From NCBI GenBank assembly GCA_003194525.1, contig NBIV01000021.1, forward strand, positions 1-64,000: a stretch of DNA of 64,000 nt, given 5' to 3'. Shown piece after piece: positions 31,350-41,984 of the stretch. A model generated the notes under the pieces. That model ran no database searches. It was not told where the DNA came from and was given only the letters and a program-made list of their open reading frames with translations. Positions within the stretch are counted from its first letter, which is position 1. Each line of letters opens with the position of its first letter. Source of the DNA: Gracilariopsis chorda (taxonomy: Eukaryota; Rhodophyta; Florideophyceae; Gracilariales; Gracilariaceae). Made by a program: the position numbers and the translations under genes.

Positions 31350-32514
31350 GATGACCGAGGGGGTGTGGGCGAGTGAAGGTGAGAGTAGGTGGTGGGGTGC
31401 GGAGAGAGGTGCTTTTTTATCTGGGCGCACTGTGAGTTGATGAGGTGGGGCGGAGGGGGGAGGGTGGCGGTGAGCATGGCGTGCGCATGACGACGACGTG
31501 GCGCAACGGCTATATATAAATGTGCAGAGGAGGGTGCGTGCGTGCGCGCGCATGGTGTCAGGAGGGCGGGGGGGGGGGGGGGGGTGCAGCTGTGTTTACA
31601 GCGTCGTGTGGCGTGGCACGCTGCCACGGGGCGCGTTGTGCGTTTTTCGGGAGTGCCAGCTTGCACGTTGTGCGGTGCGCGCAATTCAGCAGCTGCTGAT
31701 CGCGCGCTGCGCGTTGGCAGTTGCGGCTCTGTGACCGCTGCTGCTACGGCGCGCTGTTGTTCTCATCGCTATCCTGCCCGGTGGTTGACGCTGTTGCGCT
31801 GTACTTTTAATCTTCCGCACGCCGCGCCGAGCGGTCTCCGCGGGGGGGGCGGCCGCCCTGCTCTGTTGAGCTGACGGTGCGCACCACGTGGCGCTGCTGT
31901 GAGTTTGGCGCACGAAGGGGGGGAATGGCGCGGTGAGTGTGCAACGCTGTCGAGACTCGTGCTTTTGTGATTGTAAACCGTTCTCGACGACTCATCTGTC
32001 TCTCCGCTGTTGAAGGGCGGTGTGCTATTGCTGCGCACTGCCACAAATCGCGACGCAGTACATATCTGTCGGGTATCTATCCCACAATGCTCGCCGCCGC
32101 CCCTCTTTGCACCACCGCCCTCTCAGTATCATAACTCCCAACTCCCCCACCCGTTCCGATATTCTCAACCAATTGCGTGCCTGTAAGCAGAACAATACGC
32201 CCCTGGCAACCCCCGCATCTTCTTGTACGTTTAATTCAGCGCGCTGTTTGGCCACCTTTACTTCAATTCAGCGCATCTTCGTCAGTGCGTCGATACACAT
32301 GTACACCCGTAAATTTTTCACTTTTCCCCGCCAAAACGCTGCTCGCATGACCGTGCAACAAACAGCTTTCATACCTGATGCCCCCCCCAACCCCTCGCCT
32401 TCGCTACATTCGCTTCCGTTTGTGCAAATGAACAACAGTCGCCTGTCTCACGTTTCGTCCGTTCTTTCAGAAACGTCTTCCTGAACGACTTGCGCTCTCA
32501 AAACAAGAACAAAC
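31350..32514. other. Divergent promoter region, zinc finger / NatD
   Basis: No gene supported. The left half is G-rich on the plus strand; the right half is C-rich and leads into the acetyltransferase gene. It probably holds both promoters. Confidence 0.5.
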
Positions 32515-33213
32515 ATGTCATGCTCCACACCGCGCTCCTCACGTGCGATAGTTGCTGCCGCCCGCAAACTCTCCAATCCCATTCAAGCACTCAATCTCCC
32601 CCACACGCTTCCACACATCCACCCTCCCATACAACTCCTTCACCACACATCGGCCACGCTTCCACCCCCCTCAACACCTGGATGCTGCGATGCGTCGAAA
32701 CCGAACTCAGTCACATGTATCGCAACTCCAAAATGTCCTGGGATGCAACCCAAAAGCAAGCCGAGTTTCATCACCCCCATCAGCGCTTTCTCCTGCTGCA
32801 ACTTCCCGACGGAGCCCACTGCGCATTTCTCAGCTTCCGCTGGGACATCGACCAACGCTGCCCAGTCATGTATATTTATGAACTCTTTATCGAACAAACA
32901 TCCAGGGGGCGAGGTGTGGCAACCGCCGTCATGCGATATGCAGAGCTCCTCTGCACCGCCGTGCATGTATCGCGTCTCATGCTCACAGTATTTCGTGACA
33001 ACACAGCAGCCATCAATCTATACCGTCACAAGCTCAAGTCCGTTTCTCGTCAGCTTCCCATCTTGCTTTCGCCAAAATGTTTTGTCCATCCCACGCATAC
33101 TAACCGCTCTCGCCTCCCTTTCCAGATACGTTAACGACCCATCCTGTCCAACCAAATACGGAATCACTGATGCGGGCTACGAAATCCTTTCCAAGCAACT
33201 TGAGTCTGTGTAG
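32515..33213 (+). CDS. NAA40: N-alpha-acetyltransferase 40 (NatD)-like, frame broken in a C run
   Basis: A GNAT acetyltransferase close to NatD, which acetylates the N-terminal Ser of histones H2A and H4. The ATG at 32515 gives MSCSTPRSSRAIVAAARKLS, which aligns with the NAA40 N-terminal helix. The frame then changes at a six-C run (32665-32670) before NTWMLRCVETELSHMYRNSK. The GNAT core has VMYIYELFIEQ, the acetyl-CoA loop SRGRGVATAVM and LMLTVFRDNTAAINLYRHKL. An 88-bp intron (33038-33125, AA|GTCCGT to CCAG|ATAC) leads to the last exon (NDPSCPTKYGITDAGYEILS), the family's C-terminal signature. The donor is weak. As with PH-kinase 1, one more C would restore the frame. The stop is directly abutted by the stop of the next gene on the other strand. 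Confidence 0.82.
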   Translation: MSCSTPRSSRAIVAAARKLSNPIQALNLPHTLPHIHPPIQLLHHTSATLPPPSTPGCCDASKPNSVTCIATPKCPGMQPKSKPSFITPISAFSCCNFPTEPTAHFSASAGTSTNAAQSCIFMNSLSNKHPGGEVWQPPSCDMQSSSAPPCMYRVSCSQYFVTTQQPSIYTVTSSSPFLVSFPSCFRQNVLSIPRILTALASLSRYVNDPSCPTKYGITDAGYEILSKQLESV

Positions 33214-34268
33214 CTACTCTGCTCGCCCCTTCTCGCCTATTAATCTGCTCCCGCTTCCACTCGCGTCTCTCCCCGTACGTCGCATATGCTTCACCCCGCT
33301 CCATGATTCCGTCACCTCAGGTTGCAAAGCGTTTGCCAGACTCCCGCATGACTCCCCAGCCTCTGGCAGCTCCCTCATCGAATCTACCCACGGTGCCCGA
33401 ACCAAACGTAGCGCTCTGTTTTCTTCTTGTCGCCCGACCACTCCCGGCGGGTTGCCCCGCCACTCGTTACGAGTGCTCAGCCCAGAGTAGCTAGCTCCGA
33501 TCGCAATTTCTTCAAATCCTCCTTCTCCACCCCGCTCGCCCCCACCGCCCACCTCCTCACCATTATCATCGTCGTCATCCGACACCGAGAGGTCCGGTTT
33601 CAAAGACAGCAGGCATGATTCGCTCGGGCTTTTCGGCATTGCAATGGGTGACAAAGAATGCTCTGAAAACTGACGTGACGGGGGTGAACCCACATCACGT
33701 AGCAGCGCCCCGTTTTGAGGTTGACGTAGGCAGTTGATCGCTGCCAACCGTTGCGTCGTATCGTTGTGTAGCTTGCTAAGCAACTCCCATCTTGTAAGCG
33801 ACGCTGCTGCAACCTCAGCCTCTAGTTTCGTGCATCGCGCTTCCGAACGTGCTAGTCGTCTTCGCAAATCGGTCACAACCTCTTGTGAACCGCGGATAGA
33901 TTCTTTCAACGCTTGCTTCTCGCTTGCGCTTGCATGTAGTGCCTTTGTTAATGATTCAATTGTACAGCGTAGTTCTTTCAGTTCCGATACTCGTCGAAGT
34001 GACTCCTTCTTCGATTCTCGTGCAGCCTTATGTGGCCGAATGCGTAGCTTCAGTTAGTTGGTAGCTTTCTTCGAATTGCAGGACGTCGCACTGGTTGTAT
34101 ACTTACTTCTCGCACCGAGGTGAGTTGCTGCGTCTGTTGCTGCATATCACGCATCACTTTTCGTAGGTCATCTGCATATTTCTGGATAGATGAGCGAACC
34201 CGCGCGACGTACGCAAACCAAACGACCACACCGCAGCACAACAGAAGCGAAACCCACGTCCAATGCAT
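33214..34268 (-). CDS. Membrane-anchored coiled-coil protein (two exons), unknown function
   Basis: Exon 1 is 34268-34107 (54 codons) and exon 2 about 34026-33214. The intron is about 80 bp with donor GAA|GTAAGT; the acceptor is at 34027 or, in the same phase, 21 bp upstream. Start MHWTWVSLLLCCGVVVWFAY gives an N-terminal membrane anchor, followed by a long coiled coil spanning the splice (YADDLRKVMRDMQQQTQQL and SLRRVSELKELRCTIESLTK up to AEVAAASLTRWELLSKL). The C-terminal half is acidic, glycine- and serine-rich and probably disordered. It could be a tether or trafficking factor; I do not recognise the family. Its stop codon touches that of the NatD-like gene with no bases between. Confidence 0.72.
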
Positions 34269-34628
34269 GGCGCACACGCCTCGCCTCTACCAACCCCCAA
34301 AGCGACCACCACTCTACAGTTCACCTTCTAAGGGCGCAACGATTTTAACACTGCAAGTGAGAGATGTAGCCGGAAGGGCAGAGTTGCGCACAGGCTTTCG
34401 AAAAGGGAGAGTCGAGACTAACGGGATTTGTGACTTGGTCTTAGAATAAAACCTCGGCTTGCGGTGGAATGTAGTTTGTCCGTTGCGAACCTTGGGCTGC
34501 ATGGTAGAGTTCGTGCGGTACGCATTCGAGGTCCGGTTGCCGCCAGAATAAAAAAGGGCTGCGTTTTCAAAGATTTCCACGGTGTCCCGAGCCTTTGCCC
34601 TTCACCATTTATCGGTTTTCGCTTAATC

Positions 34629-34955
34629 ATGAACCACCGATCTCCGTCCGTAAATCCTGTGGCAGTATACCGCTCACCTCTGCCGTATCGCGACCAAAAG
34701 CTAGGGATACGGATTACCGTACAAGAACCAGATGCTCAAGTTTCCTTTTGTCTCTGCTTCACACCGGCAAGGTGCGGGGTGAGATGTCTTGAGCTTCCAA
34801 CCCACGAAAAGTATCGCATCCTTTTCTGTAACACCCCCCCCTCACATGCACTTTGGAGCTCCGTTGATCACCTTCTCAGACTCCTTGTCATTGAGCTGCG
34901 CGAAAGCCGAAACCGGATCCCCGATACTCTACAGCTGCGTGTCATTTTGATCTGA
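34629..34955 (+). CDS. Hypothetical 108-residue protein
   Basis: An ATG frame (MNHRSPSVNPVAVYRSPLPY) with a globular-looking composition: alternating hydrophobics in the middle (LGIRITVQEPDAQVSFCLCF) and a hydrophobic helix (LLRLLVIELRESRNR) near the end. It occupies the gap between the coiled-coil gene and PEX2. A distant likeness to small proteasome-assembly chaperones is possible but only a guess. It may also be one exon of a larger gene. Confidence 0.35.
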   Translation: MNHRSPSVNPVAVYRSPLPYRDQKLGIRITVQEPDAQVSFCLCFTPARCGVRCLELPTHEKYRILFCNTPPSHALWSSVDHLLRLLVIELRESRNRIPDTLQLRVILI

Positions 34956-35190
34956 GCCTGTGAAAACGTACTGTCAGTAACGTTGGTAGAGTTACACATC
35001 GTCTGCAGAGCTCTTCGTTGTCCACAGGCGGTTTATGCACCGCTGCCAGTGTTATCAAACCCCTGAAGCACAGCACCAACGCACAAATATCCAGCCTCGC
35101 GGCACATTCCATCTCGTCCCGGTATCATCCAGAAAAAGCACCGTAGCATTGGTCGACTGGAATCGCGGTAGCCTCCGAATATTAGACGTA

Positions 35191-35943
35191 TCAATCGTAA
35201 CGAAGTCTCTGTAGCCCACCAGCAACACCCCCACAAGCGCTACAAACCCTGCGCACCTCCACGCCGCAAATATAACAATACAGACATCTGCACGGCATCA
35301 TTGCGTGTAACATCGTATTCCCAGCACATACAGCGCAAGCGTCATCTCTTCTCGAAGCGCGAATAGGCCTGTTGACCAGTGAGCGTATAACTGGTGATAA
35401 GAACAAAGCAAACTGTGCTACGCCTTGCCAGACAAGTTGGCTATGAAGAATTTCGAATGGAGATTGCTGAGGAGCCACAGGCTCAGGGTGCACTAGTGAA
35501 ATACCACAAACTCTGTGCGAGAGCGTTGGAAAGCGCGCGTAGCTGAGAAAGTGGAAACGATTGAGTAGTTCAGCCACTCTAGATAACGTTTGCAGGCGTT
35601 CGCTGAGCGTGGGAAACACTTCTGCCAAACGAATAACAATGTACGGTAGAAACGCATTTGTACAAAGATAGGAGAGCTTTTGCAGTGAGGTCAATGGGGC
35701 AGCCTTGTCACGAAAGGAGCTAAATACCAAGCTATGGAGTGACAAACCAGGTGTAGAAGAATTTGAGTTCACTGTGTTAGCAAAAGATAGCAAACGGAGA
35801 CATAACTGAATCTCCGGTTTGATGGATGCTATGCTGATGTTGCAGTGTCGTAGGAGTTCGGTTGATTGAGACAAAAACAAGGAATCTATTTCTTCATCTA
35901 GTCGAAGAGCGTCCAGTTGAACGACTCGATGCGGTGGAGCCAT
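35191..35943 (-). CDS. PEX2: Peroxisome biogenesis factor 2 (RING peroxin)
   Basis: An intronless 250-residue protein. The ATG at 35943 (MAPPHRVVQLDALRLDEEID) matches the PEX2 start pattern (QLDA..LD.E). The middle has the Pex2/Pex10/Pex12 membrane region (LTSLQKLSYLCTNAFLPYIV, RVAELLNRFHFLSYARFPTL, QQSPFEILHSQLVWQGVAQF). The C-terminal RING reads CAVC ... MPCRCLYCYIC ... CSAC. The residue that is normally the RING histidine (PCxH) is a Cys here, so the finger is all-Cys. PEX2 is part of the peroxisomal ubiquitin-ligase complex that monoubiquitinates PEX5 for recycling. The protein is slightly short for the family. Confidence 0.88.
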   Translation of the reverse strand: MAPPHRVVQLDALRLDEEIDSLFLSQSTELLRHCNISIASIKPEIQLCLRLLSFANTVNSNSSTPGLSLHSLVFSSFRDKAAPLTSLQKLSYLCTNAFLPYIVIRLAEVFPTLSERLQTLSRVAELLNRFHFLSYARFPTLSHRVCGISLVHPEPVAPQQSPFEILHSQLVWQGVAQFALFLSPVIRSLVNRPIRASRRDDACAVCAGNTMLHAMMPCRCLYCYICGVEVRRVCSACGGVAGGLQRLRYD

Positions 35944-36178
35944 AACGCGGGCTTGGCATAACAACAGGACGGGCTATTCAGCACATTTAGAACACGAGTG
36001 CAAGGCTGTCGGGGTGCTCAGTCCCGCGGCTTGCTCCTACCCTTCGTAAATGCTAATCAATACACTTCAAGACAAACATCATCGACCTGCAAAATGGTAC
36101 AATTTTTGCACTGTGCGGATTCCGCACTGCGGAAGTGCCGGTAGTTTTCGCCGATCCCTTGCTCGCGTATGCGCTTCG

Positions 36179-36833
36179 TCACTCTGGTCGTGCTATCGCC
36201 TTGAGCAGGTCGTTCTTCAGCTGCTGCTCGGCCATAAGTTCTCCCGCCTTGTTTGACGAAGAATTCGACTTTTCTGAGTACGCATTGTAGGCAGCATCTA
36301 AGACCTTTAAGGCTACAAAGAGAGAAGATGTCAGAACTCAGCGGTGAAGGCGTGCTACGATCGTAAGACATCGTTCAAAGTCAGCGTACCTATGGGTGCC
36401 ACAAGCATTTGTCCGACGATTCTGATAACCTCTGGGATATGGGGCAACACAGAGAAATCATGTTAACAGCTATTTCTTTGATCATTCCCAAGCGAGGAAA
36501 TAAGTTGTGACAAGAAAGACGCAAGAGTCTGCACGTACTTGACAAAGGTTGTTTCACGACAAGGTAGCCATCTGCACACGTTTTGATAAGCTCTTCTTTG
36601 GAGGCCGGTACTCTGATTTCAAACACTTTTTCCTTCGTCTCCGTAGATTCAGCTGAGCAGTACTCACCGATGTAAGGAACCAAATGACAATGATAACTCT
36701 AACCCGTTTCGCATAACTTACGTGTGGTCGTGGGGATGTCGAAGTATTCTATCAGTGCTGCAGATGCGGCTACGCCCATGCCAACGAGAGACACTCCAAT
36801 GACGACAGCCTTCTCTGTAGTTGAAAGCTTCAT
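36179..36833 (-). CDS. Four-exon small membrane protein, unknown function
   Basis: Reconstructed from splice signals that agree in phase. Exons are 36833-36722, 36652-36539, 36431-36390 and 36312-36179; introns of 69, 107 and 77 bp have donors GTAAGT, GTACGT and GTACGC and acceptors CTCAG, CCCAG and TGTAG. The product is 133 residues. The N-terminus has a hydrophobic segment (VVIGVSLVGMGVAASAALI) that could be a signal anchor. Then come KEKVFEIRVPASKEELIK, a second hydrophobic stretch (VIRIVGQMLVAPIALKVL) and a charged helical tail (GELMAEQQLKNDLLKAIAR). No family recognised. It runs in the same direction as PEX2, 236 bp upstream of its start. Confidence 0.7.
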
Positions 36834-38889
36834 GGTCACAGGCTCAGAAGCACTTGCTAAGCAAGAAACCAGTATGCGAACACCAAGCTCTTTGTTTTTG
36901 TTTACCTGTGTCGAGAACAGAACGCATCACCTGCCCCGTGCTCCGGATCATGATGAAGAGGTGTTACAATCGCGCGCCGGGCTACTGGGATGACCGATGG
37001 TACTGTGGTAGCTACAGGCCACCTAATCCGACCAAATAATGAACTAATTTTGTCATGAATTGAAGTTCTGCAAAGGGCTATTTGAGTGGACTGCTACCGT
37101 TAGTACAGGTTATCCCTATAACCACCTTGCGACTTCAACCGTAGCTTGGCCGTTCAAAACGATTAGGAAATGATGCGCGCTGGAACTTGATGCTCAGTGC
37201 CAAACCCTTCACTGATTCTCGTCTGCCTACATCGATCCCCAGGGTCGGTGGGAGCGTAGAGAACCTCGCTACATCATGTACAGGATGGTGATAATGATGA
37301 ATTCCAGACATGAATGGCCCATGAAAACGATTAGGAATGAATATCCCTTAGAAGGCATGTTATCACTTGCTGAGTACAGTATGTGAAATCAGAATAACTT
37401 AGCTGTCGGTGGCGGTCTAACTCTTTCCACGAGATTCTCCAACTTGTCGTGGTGACAGAGCCCACCGACTTTGTATCCCTGCCATATCGCTGCCCAAAGC
37501 GTAGAAAAGAGGGCCAGTCAAACCTGTCGAACTTAACACGAGCTGAAATGAAGAAGCACTGTATCTTTGTGTTGGACTGGCACAACGATGAAGATCAGGC
37601 GGACAACGCTGTTTTGGTCCCAACTCATTTTTTTGGCCAGCATTGCGACGTGCAGACCTTGTTGCTGACGATAATTCCTCCACGCATAGAACAAAGTTCA
37701 TATTCGAGTCCACGAATAATGCAAAGCTTGAGTTGGTGTTTGCCTAGACGATATGTGTGGTATCGAGAGTACCATGATGGTAACCCTAGCCACCAAGCTC
37801 TTTAGTCCTCGATACAAGCGCGCTTTTTCTTCTATCAAGGTACTTGTACAGGCAACAGCCTGTGGCTCGCATCCGCCAAAGAAGGGTAATTGTAGATGTT
37901 GCACAGTTGAGAAAATTGCTATTCTCGGAAGAATCACATGTCATAGTGCTAAGCTTGGTTAAATATCCGTTGAGCCACTTTCATGCATGGGAGGAAACAC
38001 GCACACTTCGAAGAAACTACGTAGTTAACGGGCACCAAATTCAGTATTGCAGTCCACCAGGTATCTCTAGCCGTTGGTGCAACCGCACGTTCAGAACTGC
38101 GCTGCACGAAGGGCACAAATACCTTCGTGCGATTATACCGAAGGTACACGATGTGCTCTGTCATGTTTTCATCTGATTCGGGTCAGCCCACCTACTTACT
38201 CGATAAGATACTCATTCCTCAACGGAGCGCGGCATTGCACGTCTTAAAGTCCACCCTAACTCCAATTCTATATTGAGAACATTTGCAAGCGATGTTTTCC
38301 AGGTGACGATATTGATAAATCTGTGCGCGAGGCCCTTCACTGAATATTAATCTTGCGCCTGTCGAGATTCATCAAATGCTGCCTTTCAACTGAACGCAAG
38401 GATTGGAACATAGAGCCGGAGTTTCGACTCGTATTGCCTGCTCCGATGGAACGGCGTGTAACCCCAGCGGGGAAGCAGTCTGGAGTTGCTTCATTTCTTT
38501 TTCGTAGAGCGATCTTTAAGGGCTTAGGGTCTTTCTGAGACATTTTAATGCTTCCAAGAATAGAATACATGACACGAGCAGCCCGGCTGCAAGTAGTGCG
38601 CAAAAGGTACCTGTACCTTTGGTATTTAACTCCAACGACCAAACGAGCCATCGGGGAGAAATTGGCTGGCTGCAAGAAGAAAGATAAATTCGGAAACAGC
38701 TACATTCGCATATGTACCATTGCTTCCGTCGGTAACTAATAACGCACACTGTTCGGGAAAGGCCATGAAAAGTTGTTAGTCTTTCTAGAGAGCGGGAAAC
38801 TCTTTGACCACGAGGTCTGCCAATATCTCGTAATCCCCCGTTCGTGCGCCTAGAACAGAGAAAGAGTTTATAGGTCGTTGTTCTAAGAT
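36834..38889. other. Repeat-like region with decayed frames
   Basis: Several short frames on both strands look like fragments of old coding sequence but carry no domain I can name. Two inverted repeats are present: TACCTTCG/CGAAGGTA (38120-38146) and AAAGGTAC/GTACCTTT (38603-38620). A 68-codon minus-strand ATG frame at 38337-38543 (MSQKDPKPLKIALRKRNEAT) has a charged, protein-like composition and might be a small gene or exon (about 0.25). Confidence 0.4.
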
Positions 38890-39907
38890 TCTATCATGAT
38901 CGCCACGCGCCTACGGATCCAACCTGATCACTACCGTAGTACAGCCAGGCCTGAGTACAGCGTTGTATTCCAAACTCCACGTGCTTCAAGTGCGAATACT
39001 AGATGTTGGAACGGTAGGTGGGGGAGGTTATTTAATCTGGTGGAAAGGAAGAATCGAACCTCAAACAGGAATAGTCCCAGCTGGGATAGGGGTCTGCTCG
39101 TACACTGCAGAACTAGCAGCGTTCCGGCGAGCCCTATCCGAAATTGCTGTGAAAGTTTGCTGTGGCTGGAGAGGGACAATCAGATTTGCAACATACAAAT
39201 AAGGCATACGATACATACTTTGTCCAGGATTACGCATGTTTAATATGGACTCGAAAAGCCTCGTTCAAGGCTTGCAAACGTCCCAACGACGCCAAACACG
39301 CCAGCTACAGGACATCTCTGAATGCATGACACTGATAACTAACTATTGCCAATGTCAAATTGTTTGGATACCGGGACACTGCGGGTTGCCACAAAACGAA
39401 GCTGCCGACGAACTTGCAAAGAAGAGCCTTGGTCTCCCCTTAGCGCAGCAGCTCCAGAAAGAGATCGACTTCCTGGAAGTGAAAAGAGAACCCGCGTCCG
39501 TCTTACTATCACAGAGCCAGTAGGCGAAGTCCCAGAGACACTATCAAAGGTATTGACTCTAAGGAGGGCGCATACAGCCCTGTCGCAGATATTTACAGGT
39601 CACGTTCCGACGCTACATCCAGTCTCCACTTTTCTCAACAACAGGAAATGCTTCTGCCCGCTCGGATGTGGGCTCAACAATACTTAATAGTGTAGACCAT
39701 TTCGTCCTTAGATGCCGCCGAAGAGCGGCATCCCGGCGTCGAGAGCTTCCGCCTCTCCGAGAGAGGCAGGACTCTGACGCCGAATCAATAGTAAGGACAT
39801 CGCCAGAAAAGCTGTTGGTGTATCTAGAGAGAGAGGGGTTCTTCTCAATGTAACCCCTACCGTAGTCTTGGATTTAGAGACGCGAGCTCATATAAACACA
39901 CACACCC
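38890..39907 (+). mobile_element. LINE 3' part with RNase H domain (copy 1)
   Basis: The 3' end of a non-LTR retrotransposon. An RNase H domain is readable in pieces: SYTAELAAFRRAL (Glu), MFNMDSKSLVQGLQ (Asp) and VWIPGHCGLPQNEAADELAK (final Asp). A zinc-ribbon-like C-terminus follows (KCFCPLGCG, then VDHFVLRCRRR), typical of RNase H-bearing LINEs. It is broken by several frame changes and lacks a recognisable reverse transcriptase, so it is 5' truncated. It ends in a short AC repeat (about 39893-39905) rather than poly-A. Confidence 0.75.
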
Positions 39908-40234
39908 TCCACAGGTGAGCGAGGTCTCTACATCAGCATGCTTTCGTCGAAGCAGCGATCATTCCAGAACTAAGAACGAAAGTCTCACCCAGTTTTGCAT
40001 CAGATATGCTCTCGCATCCAGATGTAACATATTCGAGCTTAACAGGACAAGTTCTTGAGAATGATCTATAGGAGTTCGGAGGGGTGTAGAGTATTTCATG
40101 AACGGCGTCCAGCAATGTAGACCCCAGGTAGGTGCATTGCACTGCGAATGATGAGGGGGAAGAAAGGGCGTGGAGGTGGTGGACAAATCTGACACCGCTC
40201 AAAGGCTTCTGGAGTTATGCAGAGAAAATTCCTC

Positions 40235-40344
40235 GAAGAAAGCCATTCTACGACCAGCCGTTACGAGTTTTCTTGTTCTTGTTCAGTACGAAGAAAGCCA
40301 TTCTACGACGAGCCCTTACGAGTTTTCTTGTTCTTGTTCTGTAC
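40235..40344. repeat. 55-bp tandem duplication
   Basis: Units 40235-40289 and 40290-40344 match at all but a few positions (for example GAAGAAAGCCATTCTACGA begins each). It is a simple recent duplication in non-coding DNA. Confidence 0.85.
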
Positions 40345-40529
40345 GTAAAATTCTCTTGTAAAGTTGTCAGCGTGCGCGGAAGACTGATACAGTTCCATTG
40401 TGGATGATGAGAGAAAGCCTGGTATAGCGCGAGAAGGCGAGTCGTATGTGCTTGAATGAGATGTCAAATGCTGAATAAATAGGATAGAATAGAATGCAGA
40501 ACATCTTCGCCGACGATGAGGCTTTCTTT

Positions 40530-40605
40530 CAGTGTGTATGTGGGTGTGAGTGTGTGTGTGTGCGTGTTGTGTATGTGTGGGTGTGTGTTTGTATGTGTGT
40601 ATATA
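40530..40605. repeat. GT-rich microsatellite
   Basis: An impure (GT)n/(GTAT)n tract of about 75 bp. It resembles the AC tail of the LINE family in reverse orientation, but no LINE sequence adjoins it. Confidence 0.7.
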
Positions 40606-40929
40606 AGTTAAGCACTGGCAACTTCCCTCGTAGTGACGTCTTTCTTTATTCAAGAAACAAGGGATAATAAACGGTCCCTGATCGGGCCTTCTTCATAGAC
40701 TGGTAATTGTGAAGCGCCTTGACCGCTAAAACCGCCACATGAATAAAACCGTCGGCCAGATGCTCCCCATTACACAGGACGTTGAGACGAAACATCATCT
40801 TTCTTATGCCTCCGTGCTCAAACCTGCAGGCGCTGCTGGTTTGGCAGTAATTCAGGGGCAAGAGGTCACAGAACGAGCCATGGTATCGAACGGATTGAAC
40901 AAATTGAACGAAATGGTGAACGAACTTCC

Positions 40930-41700
40930 CTAACCCAAAAGGAAAGCTCTCCAACCAGTAAATCGGCTGATTTGCTTCTTCGCTTCGTCGTGTTTTCCGG
41001 AAAGCTTGCCCCACATTTTCCAAGAGCTGCTTGCCATGTTGAAGTCCCGAAGCCCCTCATGGGCTCTTGCCTTCCACTTCCACGCTGATGCGCATTGGGG
41101 CTGGATTTCTATGACATTATTTACTAAACTGAGAGCCTTCCGATAGGCCGACGTGTTCACTGAGGATTGAGCCGAGTTACAAAGAATGGCGATTGTGAAA
41201 TCTTGCACCCTCATCTGCGTGGACTCATCACAGTTGTTGACGTGAGCAAGAGCTTTTTCATAGTGAAGTACAGCGTCAAGCTCTTTGTCGGCACGCAGCA
41301 GGTCGTCCCCCTGTTCTTTTTCTCTTGCTGCTATCAGAATCTGCTCATCAACTTGAAACTGCAGCTTTGTCAAGAGCTCCACGGCCTTGTTGAGGCTACT
41401 TATATGTGTTTGCACGTATGCGCCCATAGGCTCGTGAGTATCGACGACAACATTGGGACCGTTTCCACACTCTCCGAGGCAGCCTGCAGGAATTATGTAC
41501 GGCTCCGATTCAGGAACAATCGCTCGCAAAGTTGTTACGAGGGACTTTCCCCTGCAACTGGGTCCAGTGCAAATGGAGAGCTGCGGAAGACGTGGTCTTT
41601 TTTCTGCGGCAGCCAGAGTCGGGAAACATCGGTTTGCACATTTCCTTGACGGAGGGCTGCGCAAACTCTGCAGAGCACCTGAATTGACGAAGAGCGCCAT
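40930..41700 (-). CDS. Thioredoxin-like [2Fe-2S] ferredoxin with TPR tail, probably plastid
   Basis: A single exon of 256 residues with ATG at 41700. The N-terminus (MALFVNSGALQSLRSPPSRK) is Ser/Arg-rich and acid-poor, like a plastid transit peptide. The thioredoxin-like ferredoxin fold follows, with cluster ligands Cys44 and Cys49 (CTGPSC) and Cys74 and Cys78 (GCLGECG), the CX4C/CX3C pattern of the family. The second half is helical with TPR-like repeats (ALAHVNNCDESTQ to NVIEIQPQCASAWKWKARAH), probably for protein contacts. The biochemical role is unclear, perhaps electron transfer or redox sensing in the plastid. Upstream, a CCAAT box adjoins a CACGTG G-box. Confidence 0.82.
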   Translation of the reverse strand: MALFVNSGALQSLRSPPSRKCANRCFPTLAAAEKRPRLPQLSICTGPSCRGKSLVTTLRAIVPESEPYIIPAGCLGECGNGPNVVVDTHEPMGAYVQTHISSLNKAVELLTKLQFQVDEQILIAAREKEQGDDLLRADKELDAVLHYEKALAHVNNCDESTQMRVQDFTIAILCNSAQSSVNTSAYRKALSLVNNVIEIQPQCASAWKWKARAHEGLRDFNMASSSWKMWGKLSGKHDEAKKQISRFTGWRAFLLG

Positions 41701-41870
41701 GACGATGACTCAGTAGATGAGGTGAATCCAAGGGTAGCGAGCTACTCCTGCCAAGAAACGATGCTGAGCATGTGGATGGAGATGCAAGGAAGGTCAAGTG
41801 TTAGTGTAGCTGCGAGCTATGTGAGTTGTGACTTCTGTCACGGCGCTTGTCACCAAGGACTTCGCGTGAG

Positions 41871-41881
41871 CCAATCACGTG
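41871..41881 (-). promoter_or_regulatory. CCAAT box fused to a CACGTG G-box
   Basis: CCAATCACGTG lies about 170 bp upstream of the ferredoxin-TPR start codon. G-boxes are bZIP/bHLH sites often tied to light-regulated genes in plants; use here is inferred from position only. Confidence 0.4.
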
Positions 41882-41984
41882 ATACGTATGGCTCGGTGGC
41901 CGAATTTGACAACTGGTGACAAGTCCCCGTGCCCCAATGACGCACACCAATTTTTCGAAGTTTCATCAAGTCTTGAAGCGGCAA

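Noticed and set aside
40530-40605. GT tract as the tail of a fourth LINE copy
   Set aside because: No LINE coding or 3'UTR sequence adjoins it on the minus strand.
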